Assembly (NCBI GenBank): GCA_014377395.1 | Contig: JACMPS010000222.1 | Location: forward strand, 1 to 8,870 | DNA: 8,870 nucleotides | Source of the DNA: Chthonomonadaceae bacterium | Lineage (GTDB): Bacteria > Armatimonadota > Chthonomonadetes > Chthonomonadales > Chthonomonadaceae | Direction: 5' to 3' | Shown here: positions 1-7,200 of the stretch, in pieces | How the letters are laid out: the number at the start of each line of letters is the position of its first letter | How positions within the stretch are numbered: position 1 is the stretch's first letter | Position numbers and translations under genes: made by a program | The notes under the pieces: generated by a model | What the model was told of the DNA's origin: nothing | The model's input: the letters and a program-made list of their open reading frames with translations, nothing else | Databases searched by the model: none

Positions 1-58
1 CACTTGCCTGGACTGAATGCCTTGTTCCTTGTGAGGCTATAGGTGAGAAAAGCGGTTG

Positions 59-137
59 AAACGTCTTTTGTATTGACTCCCTCTCTCGCTAACAAGGCAC
101 GAGGTGGCAGGGAGAGGGGGTTGGGGAGTGAGGGCAA
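59..137 (+). repeat. Dispersed palindromic intergenic repeat, copy 1
   Basis: This segment matches, in inverted orientation, the segment at 3263-3358. Shared blocks are TGTATTGACTCC (69-80) and GGTGGCAG (103-110) followed by a GAGAGGG block, with nearly the same spacing (34 versus 35 bases) in both copies. An internal inverted repeat, CCCTCTC (79-85) with GAGAGGG (112-118), would fold into a hairpin. The similarity continues weakly through a 'gtgagggc-aaa' segment near 128-137. No ORF or transposase accompanies it, so it looks like a non-autonomous or REP-like intergenic element. Its edges are approximate because they were judged by eye. Confidence 0.6.
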
Positions 138-179
138 ACCGGGTGTATTCGATGCCGGAAGTGAGCGTAGTGCGGGATC

Positions 180-241
180 CTTCGGGGGTACGTCATTGGT
201 ACGTCAGTAGTTAATGACGTACCAATGACGTACCAACGAAG
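180..241. repeat. Perfect 20-bp inverted repeat built from four nonamers
   Basis: The left arm (187-206) and right arm (215-234) are perfect reverse complements over 20 bp, separated by 8 bases. Each arm is itself a direct repeat: GGTACGTCA at 187 and 198, and TGACGTACC at 215 and 226, each pair with an exact 11-bp period (one helical turn). The stem resumes outside a two-base mismatch as CTTCG (180-184) with CGAAG (237-241). This could be a multi-dimer protein-binding site, a cruciform, or an RNA hairpin. No gene start lies within 150 bases in the window, so the role is unknown. The structure itself is directly visible. Confidence 0.9.
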
Positions 242-259
242 ATTCTTACTCTACACATA

Positions 260-308
260 GAACCTGACTCGAACCTGAGTAGAAGCAAGATCGAGCATAA
301 ATCGAACT
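260..308 (+). promoter_or_regulatory. Two direct-repeat pairs with 11-bp period, SARP-site-like
   Basis: GAACCTGA occurs at 260-267 and again at 271-278, exactly 11 bp apart. Just downstream, TCGAGCA (291-297) and TCGAACT (302-308) are heptamers separated by 4 bp, also an 11-bp period. SARP-family activators such as DnrI and ActII-ORF4 are known to bind heptameric direct repeats of TCGAG type with this period. A BTAD-domain regulator is encoded at 4252-7494. The second pair shares only a short core and could be chance, and no promoter or target gene is identifiable here. Treat it as a candidate operator. Confidence 0.25.
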
Positions 309-344
309 CTGCCCCCTCACTCTTCCGCCTCGTTATCGGAGAAA

Positions 345-387
345 GCCCGCGCCTCTTTTATTAAGTGGCGCGGGCAGGTCTTTTTTT
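345..387 (+). terminator. Rho-independent terminator, + strand
   Basis: GCCCGCGCC (345-353) and GGCGCGGGC (367-375) form a perfect 9-bp GC-rich stem with a 13-base loop. Five bases later comes a run of seven T (381-387). On the + strand this is a classic intrinsic terminator. It ends 24 bases before the stop codon of the minus-strand gene at 411-3014, so it would keep rightward transcripts from running antisense into that gene. Read on the minus strand the same stem is followed only by TTTC, so it may also terminate the 411-3014 gene, less efficiently. No + strand gene that it would serve is visible in the window. Confidence 0.75.
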
Positions 388-410
388 CGCTCAGTAGAGA
401 GGCGAAAACC

Positions 411-3014
411 CTACAGATCAAAGGCAGGAAAGGTCACGCGGTTGGACAGTACAAAGGATTTTCCATGTACCGTTCCTCGCACTTGAAGGATGCCCACGTC
501 GCCCGCCACGCTGGAATGAGGCGGCAGGATCACCTGCACACTACTGTAGTTGCCGGGGCGCAACAGAGGAACCGTCTGAGAGCCGCCACTTGCCACAAAT
601 GTCTTCCCGCCGATCAGCAGTTTGACCGAGGTGACGACCACATCGCGCAACACGTTTTTACCGGCGTTCGTCAGGGTGATCAGATCGGCGACGGTGTCAC
701 CTTTAGGATCATTCGTCAGAGAAGGTTCGTGACGGAGCAGACTATGCCGTGCCACAAGCGAAGGAATATCCGCCGGGACAGGGGCAACCTCATAGAAGGT
801 AGCGACCTCACCGCCACCGGGCGCAGGGTTGCTCACGACCACGGGATGAACGCCCTCGGTACAGTCCACGTCCAAAAGCGGAACCCTTAACTCGGTGGGG
901 GCAATCCTCACGACAGGGCGCGATTGCCCTCCGATTTTCACGCTTGTATCAAGCGTGAAACCTGTTCCCCGCACGAGAAGAAGCGGGCTGTTGTCCGTTG
1001 TAGATCGCTTTTTGAGGGCGTCAGTGACGGTGGGGACGGCGTTGTTGACGGTGACTGTCTTGATCAACACCGCTTTCTGATTAATACCGCTGTTGCGAAA
1101 CGACAGGGTATGCACACCGCCACGATCCAGTAGATAGTCGGGAATCTCACCTGTGATCCGATAACCGTCCGCGATTTGCGCCACTCGTTCGAAGAAAGTG
1201 GGGAGCGGAATGTCATCGTACAGCAACGTCGCATTCGGTTCCACGTTGAAACTGTGGAGGGGGAGCGTGAAGGGGCCCGTTCCCGCAGAGGTGACGAGCA
1301 CTCCATTGGGAACCCGGTTGGGATCATAAGCGATCTCCCCGAAGGTATTTGCCGGGATCGCAGGGCGAGACCAGTAAAGGGTTATCGGGTTGATCGGAAA
1401 ATCTGTCTGAAGCGCATTATAGAGGCCTGAGAGAACGAGAGGGCGATACTGTCCGAGTTGGGCGACATTGGGGATCGTCGCTGTAAAGGAACCGTCATCA
1501 TCCCGGTTGACCACTTGATCGATCCCTCCCCGCTCGCCTTCGAGGTGCAGGGTAAAGCTGTTGACGAAGTAAGCCGTAGAAAGAATCCCTTTAATCGTGG
1601 CGGAGCCATCTGGATTGTCGGTATTGATCGAGAGGGCAACGCCTGTATACTCATTCAAGTTGATCGCCGTCGCATAAATGCGAAACTGAGGGCAGACAAA
1701 CTGTCCGGGGGAAGGCAATGCAAACGACTGATCGAAAAGAGGCAAAGCGAAGGAATCCTCTACCGTCTGCGTTCCAAAAGGGTTCAGGTCAAAGCTGAAC
1801 AAGTTATGCCCCGCCACTCTTCCTCCGCCCCTGATTTTGATCAGATCAAACGAAAGCGTAGGGTCTACGGTAAGCGAAGTTTTGTCCGAAAACGAGTTTT
1901 GATCATACAGAATTGTCGGTATAATTCTGAGCGTTCCGGTGGCAGGCGGTGCTGTAAACGTGATGCTTTCCCCTGCTCGAATCGTTCTTGTAGTGCCTCC
2001 CACCACTCGAAATTGAATGAGGGGGCGCGGGTCGAAGGTAAAGTCTTGTCGTATTCCCGCCGCTGCCTGTAGTTGAAGATCGAGCAAGTGGGTGTGCAAA
2101 TCAAAGCCTCCCAGATCGTAATCGTTCTCCAGCGGAATGGGGATTCCGAACGCCGTATATTGCAACAGAAGATTGGTGATGCTTGCCCGGAAAGTTAGGA
2201 AGTTATCAGCGGCGCGTGCCGTGAGTTTGTCATTGCGGAGAACACCCCGTGCGCCAAGCGAGGGCACATGAAAATACCCGGAACCGATGTTAGGCGGGAT
2301 AGGCAGTTGAATATCTTTAATCCCGGAGACCAGGTTGCCTGTGTCCATCAGTTCATGTTCGCCGCTGATGGACGGGGTAGGAAGCCCCAGCAGGTTAAAG
2401 AGATTGATGTCCACGAATTTGCTTCCGAAGGCTTCTGCAATCAGCGCGAAATCGAGTTTCGCATCAATCTTCCCGCCGATCTTCAGCCCCAGGTGTGTAG
2501 AGTTGATGTTCATGTACGCCGTTGGCTCGACATAGCAGTAGGTGGTGACCGTAAACGGTTTTCCCGGCACGATGTCGCGTTGTTTGGGGTAGGTGATGCC
2601 CACGCCGCCGGGACAATCCAAGTCTACTGAACCAAGGTCGGCTCTTGCCCGAAAAGTCGCACGGGTATTGGCGGAGACTCCTGCCTCGAACCCCGCCCCG
2701 AACGTACAATCCGCGATAAAGCAGGGGTTGAAGAAGTAGCCGAGTTTCTCGGTCCAGGTGGGAGAGGCAAGCGGCAAACTGAAATCAATGGACTGTGTAC
2801 CAGGAACGCCCGGTCCCCAGAGGCTACTGCCTTTGGATCCGTAGGTAAACGGGTAGTACTGAAATCGCGGGTTGTTGATGTCGACATCTCCGATCTCTTG
2901 AAGGATCGTTGAGAATTGTGCCTGCGCTCCTGTCATGGTGAGGAGTGCGAAGAGCGGCAGAGAGAGTGCCCGACTGACCTTCTGTAGACAGCCGGTGAGT
3001 TTCCCATTCATCAT
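411..3014 (-). CDS. Large exported beta-rich protein with IPT/TIG-like domain, function unknown
   Basis: An 867-residue protein of a family I do not recognise. Residues 1-32 form a Sec signal peptide: a basic start, a hydrophobic core around residues 17-28, and an AQA/QF type I signal-peptidase site at 30-33. The rest is rich in beta-prone, Thr/Asn/Gly/Pro sequence with no membrane segment, and there is no LPXTG or PEP-CTERM sorting signal at the end (it finishes TFPAFDL). Residues about 657-742 resemble an IPT/TIG immunoglobulin-like fold ('LLLVRGTGF', 'VKIGGQ', 'VVVSNPAPGG'). Residues about 747-867 look like another beta-sandwich. The middle carries no catalytic motif I can name. The start at 3014 is preferred because AGGAA (complement of 3021-3025) lies 6 bases upstream and the signal peptide begins there. 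The longer reading to 3170 would run into an intergenic repeat. It is probably secreted or surface-associated, with a structural or adhesive role by inference only. Confidence 0.88.
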   Translation of the reverse strand: MMNGKLTGCLQKVSRALSLPLFALLTMTGAQAQFSTILQEIGDVDINNPRFQYYPFTYGSKGSSLWGPGVPGTQSIDFSLPLASPTWTEKLGYFFNPCFIADCTFGAGFEAGVSANTRATFRARADLGSVDLDCPGGVGITYPKQRDIVPGKPFTVTTYCYVEPTAYMNINSTHLGLKIGGKIDAKLDFALIAEAFGSKFVDINLFNLLGLPTPSISGEHELMDTGNLVSGIKDIQLPIPPNIGSGYFHVPSLGARGVLRNDKLTARAADNFLTFRASITNLLLQYTAFGIPIPLENDYDLGGFDLHTHLLDLQLQAAAGIRQDFTFDPRPLIQFRVVGGTTRTIRAGESITFTAPPATGTLRIIPTILYDQNSFSDKTSLTVDPTLSFDLIKIRGGGRVAGHNLFSFDLNPFGTQTVEDSFALPLFDQSFALPSPGQFVCPQFRIYATAINLNEYTGVALSINTDNPDGSATIKGILSTAYFVNSFTLHLEGERGGIDQVVNRDDDGSFTATIPNVAQLGQYRPLVLSGLYNALQTDFPINPITLYWSRPAIPANTFGEIAYDPNRVPNGVLVTSAGTGPFTLPLHSFNVEPNATLLYDDIPLPTFFERVAQIADGYRITGEIPDYLLDRGGVHTLSFRNSGINQKAVLIKTVTVNNAVPTVTDALKKRSTTDNSPLLLVRGTGFTLDTSVKIGGQSRPVVRIAPTELRVPLLDVDCTEGVHPVVVSNPAPGGGEVATFYEVAPVPADIPSLVARHSLLRHEPSLTNDPKGDTVADLITLTNAGKNVLRDVVVTSVKLLIGGKTFVASGGSQTVPLLRPGNYSSVQVILPPHSSVAGDVGILQVRGTVHGKSFVLSNRVTFPAFDL

Positions 3015-3020
3015 TGGGGT

Positions 3021-3025
3021 TTCCT
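3021..3025 (-). promoter_or_regulatory. Ribosome binding site for the 867-aa exported protein
   Basis: On the minus strand AGGAA lies 6 bases before a double ATG (3014 and 3011). It decides the start against the in-frame upstream ATG at 3170, which has no comparable site and sits inside repeat DNA. Confidence 0.7.
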
Positions 3026-3074
3026 TTCTTACCTGCTTGCGGACGTGGCAAGGCTTGACAATACGGTTTTTACT

Positions 3075-3093
3075 TTCGGGCAACCTTCCCGAA
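3075..3093. other. Small hairpin in the leader of the 867-aa gene
   Basis: TTCGGG (3075-3080) and CCCGAA (3088-3093) form a 6-bp stem with a 7-base loop, about 60 bases upstream of the start at 3014. There is no T-run on either side, so it is not a terminator. It may be a leader-RNA hairpin or part of the adjoining repeat; its role is unknown. Confidence 0.3.
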
Positions 3094-3106
3094 GTGCGAA
3101 GGGACA

Positions 3107-3161
3107 CCGGGGAATAAATTCCCCGGCTAAGGATGAGCCCAGTCCACATCCGTGGACTGGG
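3107..3161 (-). repeat. Two-hairpin REP-like module, copy A1 (inverted)
   Basis: Read on the minus strand, a hairpin CCCAGTCCAC / GTGGACTGGG (10-bp perfect stem, 3138-3161) is followed by a spacer ending in TTAG and then a CCGGGGAAT / ATTCCCCGG palindrome (3107-3126). This is the same two-hairpin arrangement as at 3189-3240 and 3398-3449 but in the opposite orientation, head-to-head with the copy at 3189. The distance from AGTCCAC to the end of the second hairpin is 53 bp, against 52 bp in the other copies. Confidence 0.85.
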
Positions 3162-3188
3162 AAGTCCCATCGCATTGCTTTTGTACCG

Positions 3189-3240
3189 AGTCCACGCAGG
3201 TGGACTTTGCGCTTTTGTAGCCGGAGGTTTTAACCTCCGG
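3189..3240 (+). repeat. Two-hairpin REP-like module, copy A2
   Basis: AGTCCAC (3189-3195) and GTGGACT (3200-3206) form the first hairpin with a 4-base loop. A T-rich spacer ending in TAG follows, then CCGGAGGTT / AACCTCCGG (3221-3240). The total is 52 bp, the same as copy B. The second stem differs in sequence from the other copies (GGAGGTT instead of GGGGAAT) while both arms still pair. These are compensatory changes, which suggests that the structure is what is maintained. Confidence 0.85.
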
Positions 3241-3262
3241 TGTCTCTTCCCGACGGTCTGAA

Positions 3263-3358
3263 TTTAGCCCTCACCCTGATCTCGTCCACTCACCCTCTCT
3301 CTGCCACCCGCTGATATGGGCTAAGGAGAGGGGAGTCAATACAGAGAGGCGTTTGATC
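3263..3358 (-). repeat. Dispersed palindromic intergenic repeat, copy 2 (inverted)
   Basis: The reverse complement of this segment matches 59-137. TGTATTGACTCC is the complement of 3332-3343, and GGTGGCAG is the complement of 3301-3308, followed by the GAGAGGG block. The internal inverted repeat here is CCCTCTC (3293-3299) with GAGAGGG (3326-3332). The two copies bracket the 867-aa gene in inverted orientation. Boundaries are approximate. Confidence 0.6.
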
Positions 3359-3397
3359 CTTTTTCTCATCCGCAAGCGCAATGTAATCAGACTTCCC

Positions 3398-3449
3398 AGT
3401 CCACGAAGGTGGACTTCGCGTTTTTATAGCCGGGGAATTTATTCCCCGG
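3398..3449 (+). repeat. Two-hairpin REP-like module, copy B
   Basis: AGTCCAC (3398-3404) and GTGGACT (3409-3415) form the first hairpin. A spacer TTCGCG plus a T-run ending in ATAG follows, then CCGGGGAAT / ATTCCCCGG (3430-3449). It is 52 bp long, in the same orientation as the copy at 3189. The flank 'gacttccc' just before the first hairpin is also shared with the inverted copy at 3107-3161. It lies 74 bases past the stop codon of the PEP-CTERM gene and could act as a transcript-end hairpin for it, though it lacks a T-tract in that direction. Confidence 0.85.
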
Positions 3450-3522
3450 TACAGCGACTTCGCACTCGCTTCGCAACCTCATTCATTCCCCGGACTTTCT
3501 TCCGCTTGCCCCTATCGCCGCC

Positions 3523-4089
3523 TCATTCCTTCCTCGCCCCCCGTGCGCGTCGTCTTATGAGGAGAACACTGCCCGCTCCAAGACCGACGAGTAGAGCGAG
3601 GGTTCCCGGTTCGGGAACGGTGGGCGCAGTGGGACCCAGGTTGATGCGGAATTCCTGCGTTCCCAACGTGTCCTGATCGGCGTCGGTGGCTCCGCCGTAG
3701 AGCGTGAATCTTCCACTAAAGAAGGTAGGGAAGCCCACATACAGGGCAGGGTTCGACGGGAGATTCACGGTGAAGAGCGAGTAGAGGTGTGCCGTACCGT
3801 CGGCGGAGAGTGTGGGTTGCGGTGTGGGCAGGAGAAACTGCGTCTGAAACGTCGCATCGTCGAGGATCAGAGGAGGATCAATCAGCCCCAGATCGTTGTT
3901 CAGGAACAGCGGAGTACCGGTTGTGTTGGTGAGCATTGCGCCGAACGTGATCGTGTCGCCCCTGCCCGCCGTCACTGTAGGCGTGAGCAATGTGAAGGTG
4001 AGTTGCGCCTCTGCCGAAGGCACGTTGACTGCAATAGAGCCCACACAGAAGAAAGTGGAGAGAAGGACGGTGCGAAAAGTGGGAGACAT
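3523..4089 (-). CDS. PEP-CTERM sorting domain protein
   Basis: A 188-residue exported protein. Residues 1-28 form a Sec signal peptide ending in AEA before QL. Residues about 29-152 form a beta-rich domain with 'TVTAGRGDTITFGAMLTN', typical of small extracellular beta-sandwich proteins. The C-terminus is a full PEP-CTERM signal: VPEPG at 158-162, a hydrophobic helix at about 163-178, then an Arg-rich tail (RRRARGARK) to the end. In this family an exosortase in the inner membrane cleaves at the PEP motif, usually in bacteria that make exopolysaccharide or biofilm; no exosortase gene is in this window. The start at 4089 is chosen because AAGGA (complement of 4097-4101) lies 7 bases upstream and the signal peptide begins there. 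An in-frame ATG at 4128 would only add a non-hydrophobic leader. The gene is divergent from the regulator at 4252 and shares a 162-bp promoter region with it. Its specific role is unknown. Confidence 0.93.
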   Translation of the reverse strand: MSPTFRTVLLSTFFCVGSIAVNVPSAEAQLTFTLLTPTVTAGRGDTITFGAMLTNTTGTPLFLNNDLGLIDPPLILDDATFQTQFLLPTPQPTLSADGTAHLYSLFTVNLPSNPALYVGFPTFFSGRFTLYGGATDADQDTLGTQEFRINLGPTAPTVPEPGTLALLVGLGAGSVLLIRRRARGARKE

Positions 4090-4096
4090 GGAGTTT

Positions 4097-4101
4097 TCCT
4101 T
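4097..4101 (-). promoter_or_regulatory. Ribosome binding site of the PEP-CTERM gene
   Basis: AAGGA on the minus strand, 7 bases before the ATG at 4089. It supports the shorter 188-aa reading over the in-frame upstream ATG at 4128. Confidence 0.65.
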
Positions 4102-4134
4102 GAGGTGAGGCTTTGCCGACAAAATCAACAGAAC

Positions 4135-4162
4135 CTTCTAAATTGACCAATTCAACCGACAA
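4135..4162 (-). promoter_or_regulatory. Candidate promoter of the PEP-CTERM gene
   Basis: On the minus strand TTGTCG (complement of 4157-4162) is followed after 16 bases by TAGAAG (complement of 4135-4140). These resemble the -35 and -10 consensus at 4 of 6 positions each. The placement, about 45 bases upstream of the start codon, is reasonable. The match is weak and other hexamers are possible. Confidence 0.25.
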
Positions 4163-4171
4163 TCTCATCAT
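4141..4171 (+). promoter_or_regulatory. Candidate promoter of the BTAD regulator with overlapping palindrome
   Basis: TTGACC (4143-4148) is a good -35 element. After 17 bases comes CATCAT (4166-4171), a 4 of 6 match to the -10 consensus. The -35 sits inside the inverted repeat AATTG-AC-CAATT (4141-4152), which also falls between the -35 and -10 of the opposing candidate promoter. A protein bound there could therefore affect both divergent genes. The call rests on consensus matching by eye. Confidence 0.35.
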
Positions 4172-4242
4172 ATCATGCAGGTGTGTCCCCAACTGTTGCC
4201 GAAACTAGGAGAATAACGTTGCCTAAGGAGAAAAAATACAGG

Positions 4243-4246
4243 GGAG
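4243..4246 (+). promoter_or_regulatory. Ribosome binding site deciding the BTAD regulator start
   Basis: GGAG within GGGGAG, 5 bases before the ATG at 4252. It favours this start over the in-frame GTG at 4183, which has no purine-rich site ahead of it and would overlap the candidate promoter region. Another AAGGAG at 4225-4230 has no start codon at a suitable distance. Confidence 0.65.
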
Positions 4247-4251
4247 AAAGA

Positions 4252-7200
4252 ATGAACAAGAGAGAAACGAGCGTTTTCAGGAGAAGTGAGACGGCAGAAA
4301 AGCCGTTTGCTTTCGAGTTGCGGCTCTTTGGACCTCGGCAGGTATTGACGCACGATGTCCCCCTTTCTCGCCTTCGCGCTCGTGCCGGATTAGACCTGCT
4401 CACGTTGTTGGCGTTGCATCCTCATTCGCCGTCCCCACGCTCGTGGCTTGCCGGAACGTTATGGCCCGAGAGTAGCGAGGAGCAGGCACTCTATAACTTG
4501 CGCCGCAATCTGGTGGACTTGCGTCACGCCCTCGGTGATCAGGCATGGCGGCTCGATCCTTCCACTCCCCGCACCCTCCGCCTTGATCTCACCGATGCTT
4601 TCTGCGACGTTCAGTTATTCGATACCCTGCTCCAAAACTCCACTCCGCTGACACAGGAAGACCAAAAGATTATTTTTGGTCTTTATCGGGGTACGCTTCT
4701 GGAGGGTTGTACGGAAGAGTGGATTTTTGCAGAGCGGGAAGTACGCGAACAGAAGTGGCTCTCACTGCTGGAGTCGCTCTCTGTGGAGGCGATGCAAACA
4801 GGGAACGCCTCTGAAGCGGTAAATCTTTTGCGGCGTGTCGTCCTCACCGATCCGTACCGTGAGTCCGCCCAACGTGCCTTGATGAAAGCCCTTGCCGGAA
4901 CGGGAGACCTTGCCGCCCTCACGCTGGCTTACCGGGAACTGCGCCTGTTATTGCTCAAGGAATTTCGCTCGGAGCCTTCCCTCGAAACGCAAGACCTCTA
5001 CAAGACACTCAAACTTCCCGCTTCACAGAACAAAACGCTTCTCGCGCAATCCTCCTATCGCGTTCACCCTGAAAGCCCCCTGCCGTCCCCGCAGAGTGAT
5101 GCCCTGCCCCTTTCTCCCGTTGCCCCCTCTTCTGAGGCGGCTTCGCCCCGGAAGCCCCTTTCGCTGACCTCGTTTATCGGGCGCGTTGAAGAGCAACAGT
5201 CCGTGAAAAGTGCCCTGCAAGCCTCACGTCTGGTGACGCTGACCGGGCCCGGAGGCGTTGGAAAGACTCGTCTGGCGAAGCGGGTTGCCGAGGAGATCGA
5301 GGGGGATTTTCCAGAAGGCATCTTGTTTGTTGATCTCTCTCCGATACATGACGGTCAGGCGGTCTCGCAAGCCGTTGTCTTTGCGCTGGGATTGTATAGC
5401 GGGATTGATGCCACACCGGAAGGGACACTTCTCCATTTTCTGGGGCGAAAGCGTGTGTTGCTCATTTTGGACAATGGCGAACAAATTGCAGACGCCTGCG
5501 CCCATCTTTCCACCTTTCTGCTGAAAGCCTGTTCTACGCTTCACATTCTCTGCACCAGTCGGCAACCGCTTTACGTTCCCGGCGAACGGGTGCAGGTGTT
5601 AACGCCCTTGAGCGTTCCCCCTCTTCCGGGTCTGGAGGAGGATAAGGTGGCATTTGCGGCGACTTTGTCCCGTTACGAGGCGGTGGCGATGTTGCTGGAT
5701 CGCGTTGCGTTAACCTCCCCTGCCTTTCAACTGACGGCGAACAATGCGCTCTCCGTCGCCCGGGTCTGTCGTCAGTTGGATGGGCTTCCCCTGGCGTTGG
5801 AACTGGTGGCGACTTTATTTCGCAGTCTTTCCGTTCGAGAGATCGCCGACCTCGCCGACGGCAGATTGCGATTGCTGGAGGGTGGTGATCCCACGCTTCC
5901 CCGCCAGAGAACTCTGCAAGCCGCCATTGATTGGAGTTACACGCTTCTCAACGAAAAGGAGAGGACTTTGCTTTGCCGCCTCTCGATTTTTTCGGGAGGG
6001 TGGACTCTCAGAGCCGCAAGAGCGATCTGTGCCGCCCCGGAAGAGGGGACTGGAGACAATGAGGAGACCGTTTCCCTTTCCGATGTTCTGCCGTTGCTCG
6101 TTTCTCTTATCCACAAATCACTCGTGGTCTGTGTTGTCATGCAGGAAGGGCAAGAGGAGCAGAGACGCTATCACCTTCTGGAAACGACCCGTGAGTTTGC
6201 TGTTCAGCATCTTTCCCAAAGCGAACAGAGACCCCTCCAGAAGCGTCACGCGGACTTTTTCCTGAGAATGGTACGTCTCGCCGAAACCGGCAAGATGGAA
6301 CTACCGTTGCAGGACTGGCTGAAACAACTTTGGACTGAACGGGACAACCTCTGCGCCGCTCATGCCCTGTATGTCGAGAGCGAACCGGAAACGGCACTGG
6401 GTCTGGAATTCGCCCTGTACAGTTTACGCATCTGGCCTGTGCAGAACGCACGGGACTGGATCGCACGATTGCAGCATCAGTCTATGCCGGAGACAGCTCT
6501 GGGGGTTTGCATTTCGTACACGGTGGCTTCGTGGGCATTCTGGCTCGGTGATCCCTGTGGTGAGCGGCTCTTGAAGAAAGCACTGGCGTTGGCTTGTGTC
6601 TGCGGAGAAAACGTGTGGCAGATGCATCTTTTTGAGGCACTGACTTCTCTGGAGGTGGAGCGTGGGAATAAGCGCCAGGCACTGGAATACGCTGAATCGA
6701 CGCTGGTTTGTGCTGAGGCGAGTGGTGATCTTTCGTATCTCTCCGAATACCGGGCAAAGGTTGCCTTGCGTCTCTGGGATCTGGGGGAGTCCCAAAAGGC
6801 TCAAGTCTCTCTTCAGGCAATGCTTCGGGAAGGACGCAAGAGCAACGACTGGTCTCCCCTTTATTATTCTCTCTGGGGGCTGGGAGAAATCGCGTTGGCA
6901 CAGGGCGAGTATGTTCAGGCACGGGCTTATTACGAAGAAATCTTGCCGATTGCCGAGCGATATTTGCCCTTTACTCAGTCAAATCTGTGGCGAGGTCTGG
7001 GTTGGGCGGCTTGTTTGCAACAGGATTACTCGGAGGCGTGGCGTTGTCTCCATCAGGCTCTGGAGGTCAGCCGGCGGATGCACGCCCGTGATCGTGAAGG
7101 TTGGACACGCTATGACATGGCGGAAGTTGCTTTTCGGCAGGGCAATTCCGTAGAGGCGCGAAAGCAATTGCAAGAGAGCCTTTCTCTTTTCGAGTCGTTG

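Noticed and set aside
1..59. Possible tail of a + strand gene ending with TGA at 57-59
   Set aside because: The frame is open for only 18 codons from the window edge and matches nothing I recognise, so it cannot be supported.
1458..2072. A 204-aa open frame on the + strand, and a 141-aa one at 465-890
   Set aside because: Both are antisense shadows of the 867-aa gene. Their translations are rich in Arg/Gln/Cys with no recognisable domain, and no convincing ribosome binding site was seen.
3015..3170. N-terminal extension of the 867-aa protein up to an ATG at 3170
   Set aside because: The added 52 residues would be encoded partly by the REP-like module at 3107-3161. The Shine-Dalgarno site and the signal peptide both point to the start at 3014.
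3107..3449. CRISPR array
   Set aside because: There are only three repeat units, unevenly spaced, in mixed orientation, with two hairpins each and no uniform spacers or cas genes.
4183..4251. GTG start at 4183 for the regulator
   Set aside because: There is no ribosome binding site ahead of it. The ATG at 4252 has a GGAG at ideal spacing and the conserved winged helix begins about 20 residues later.
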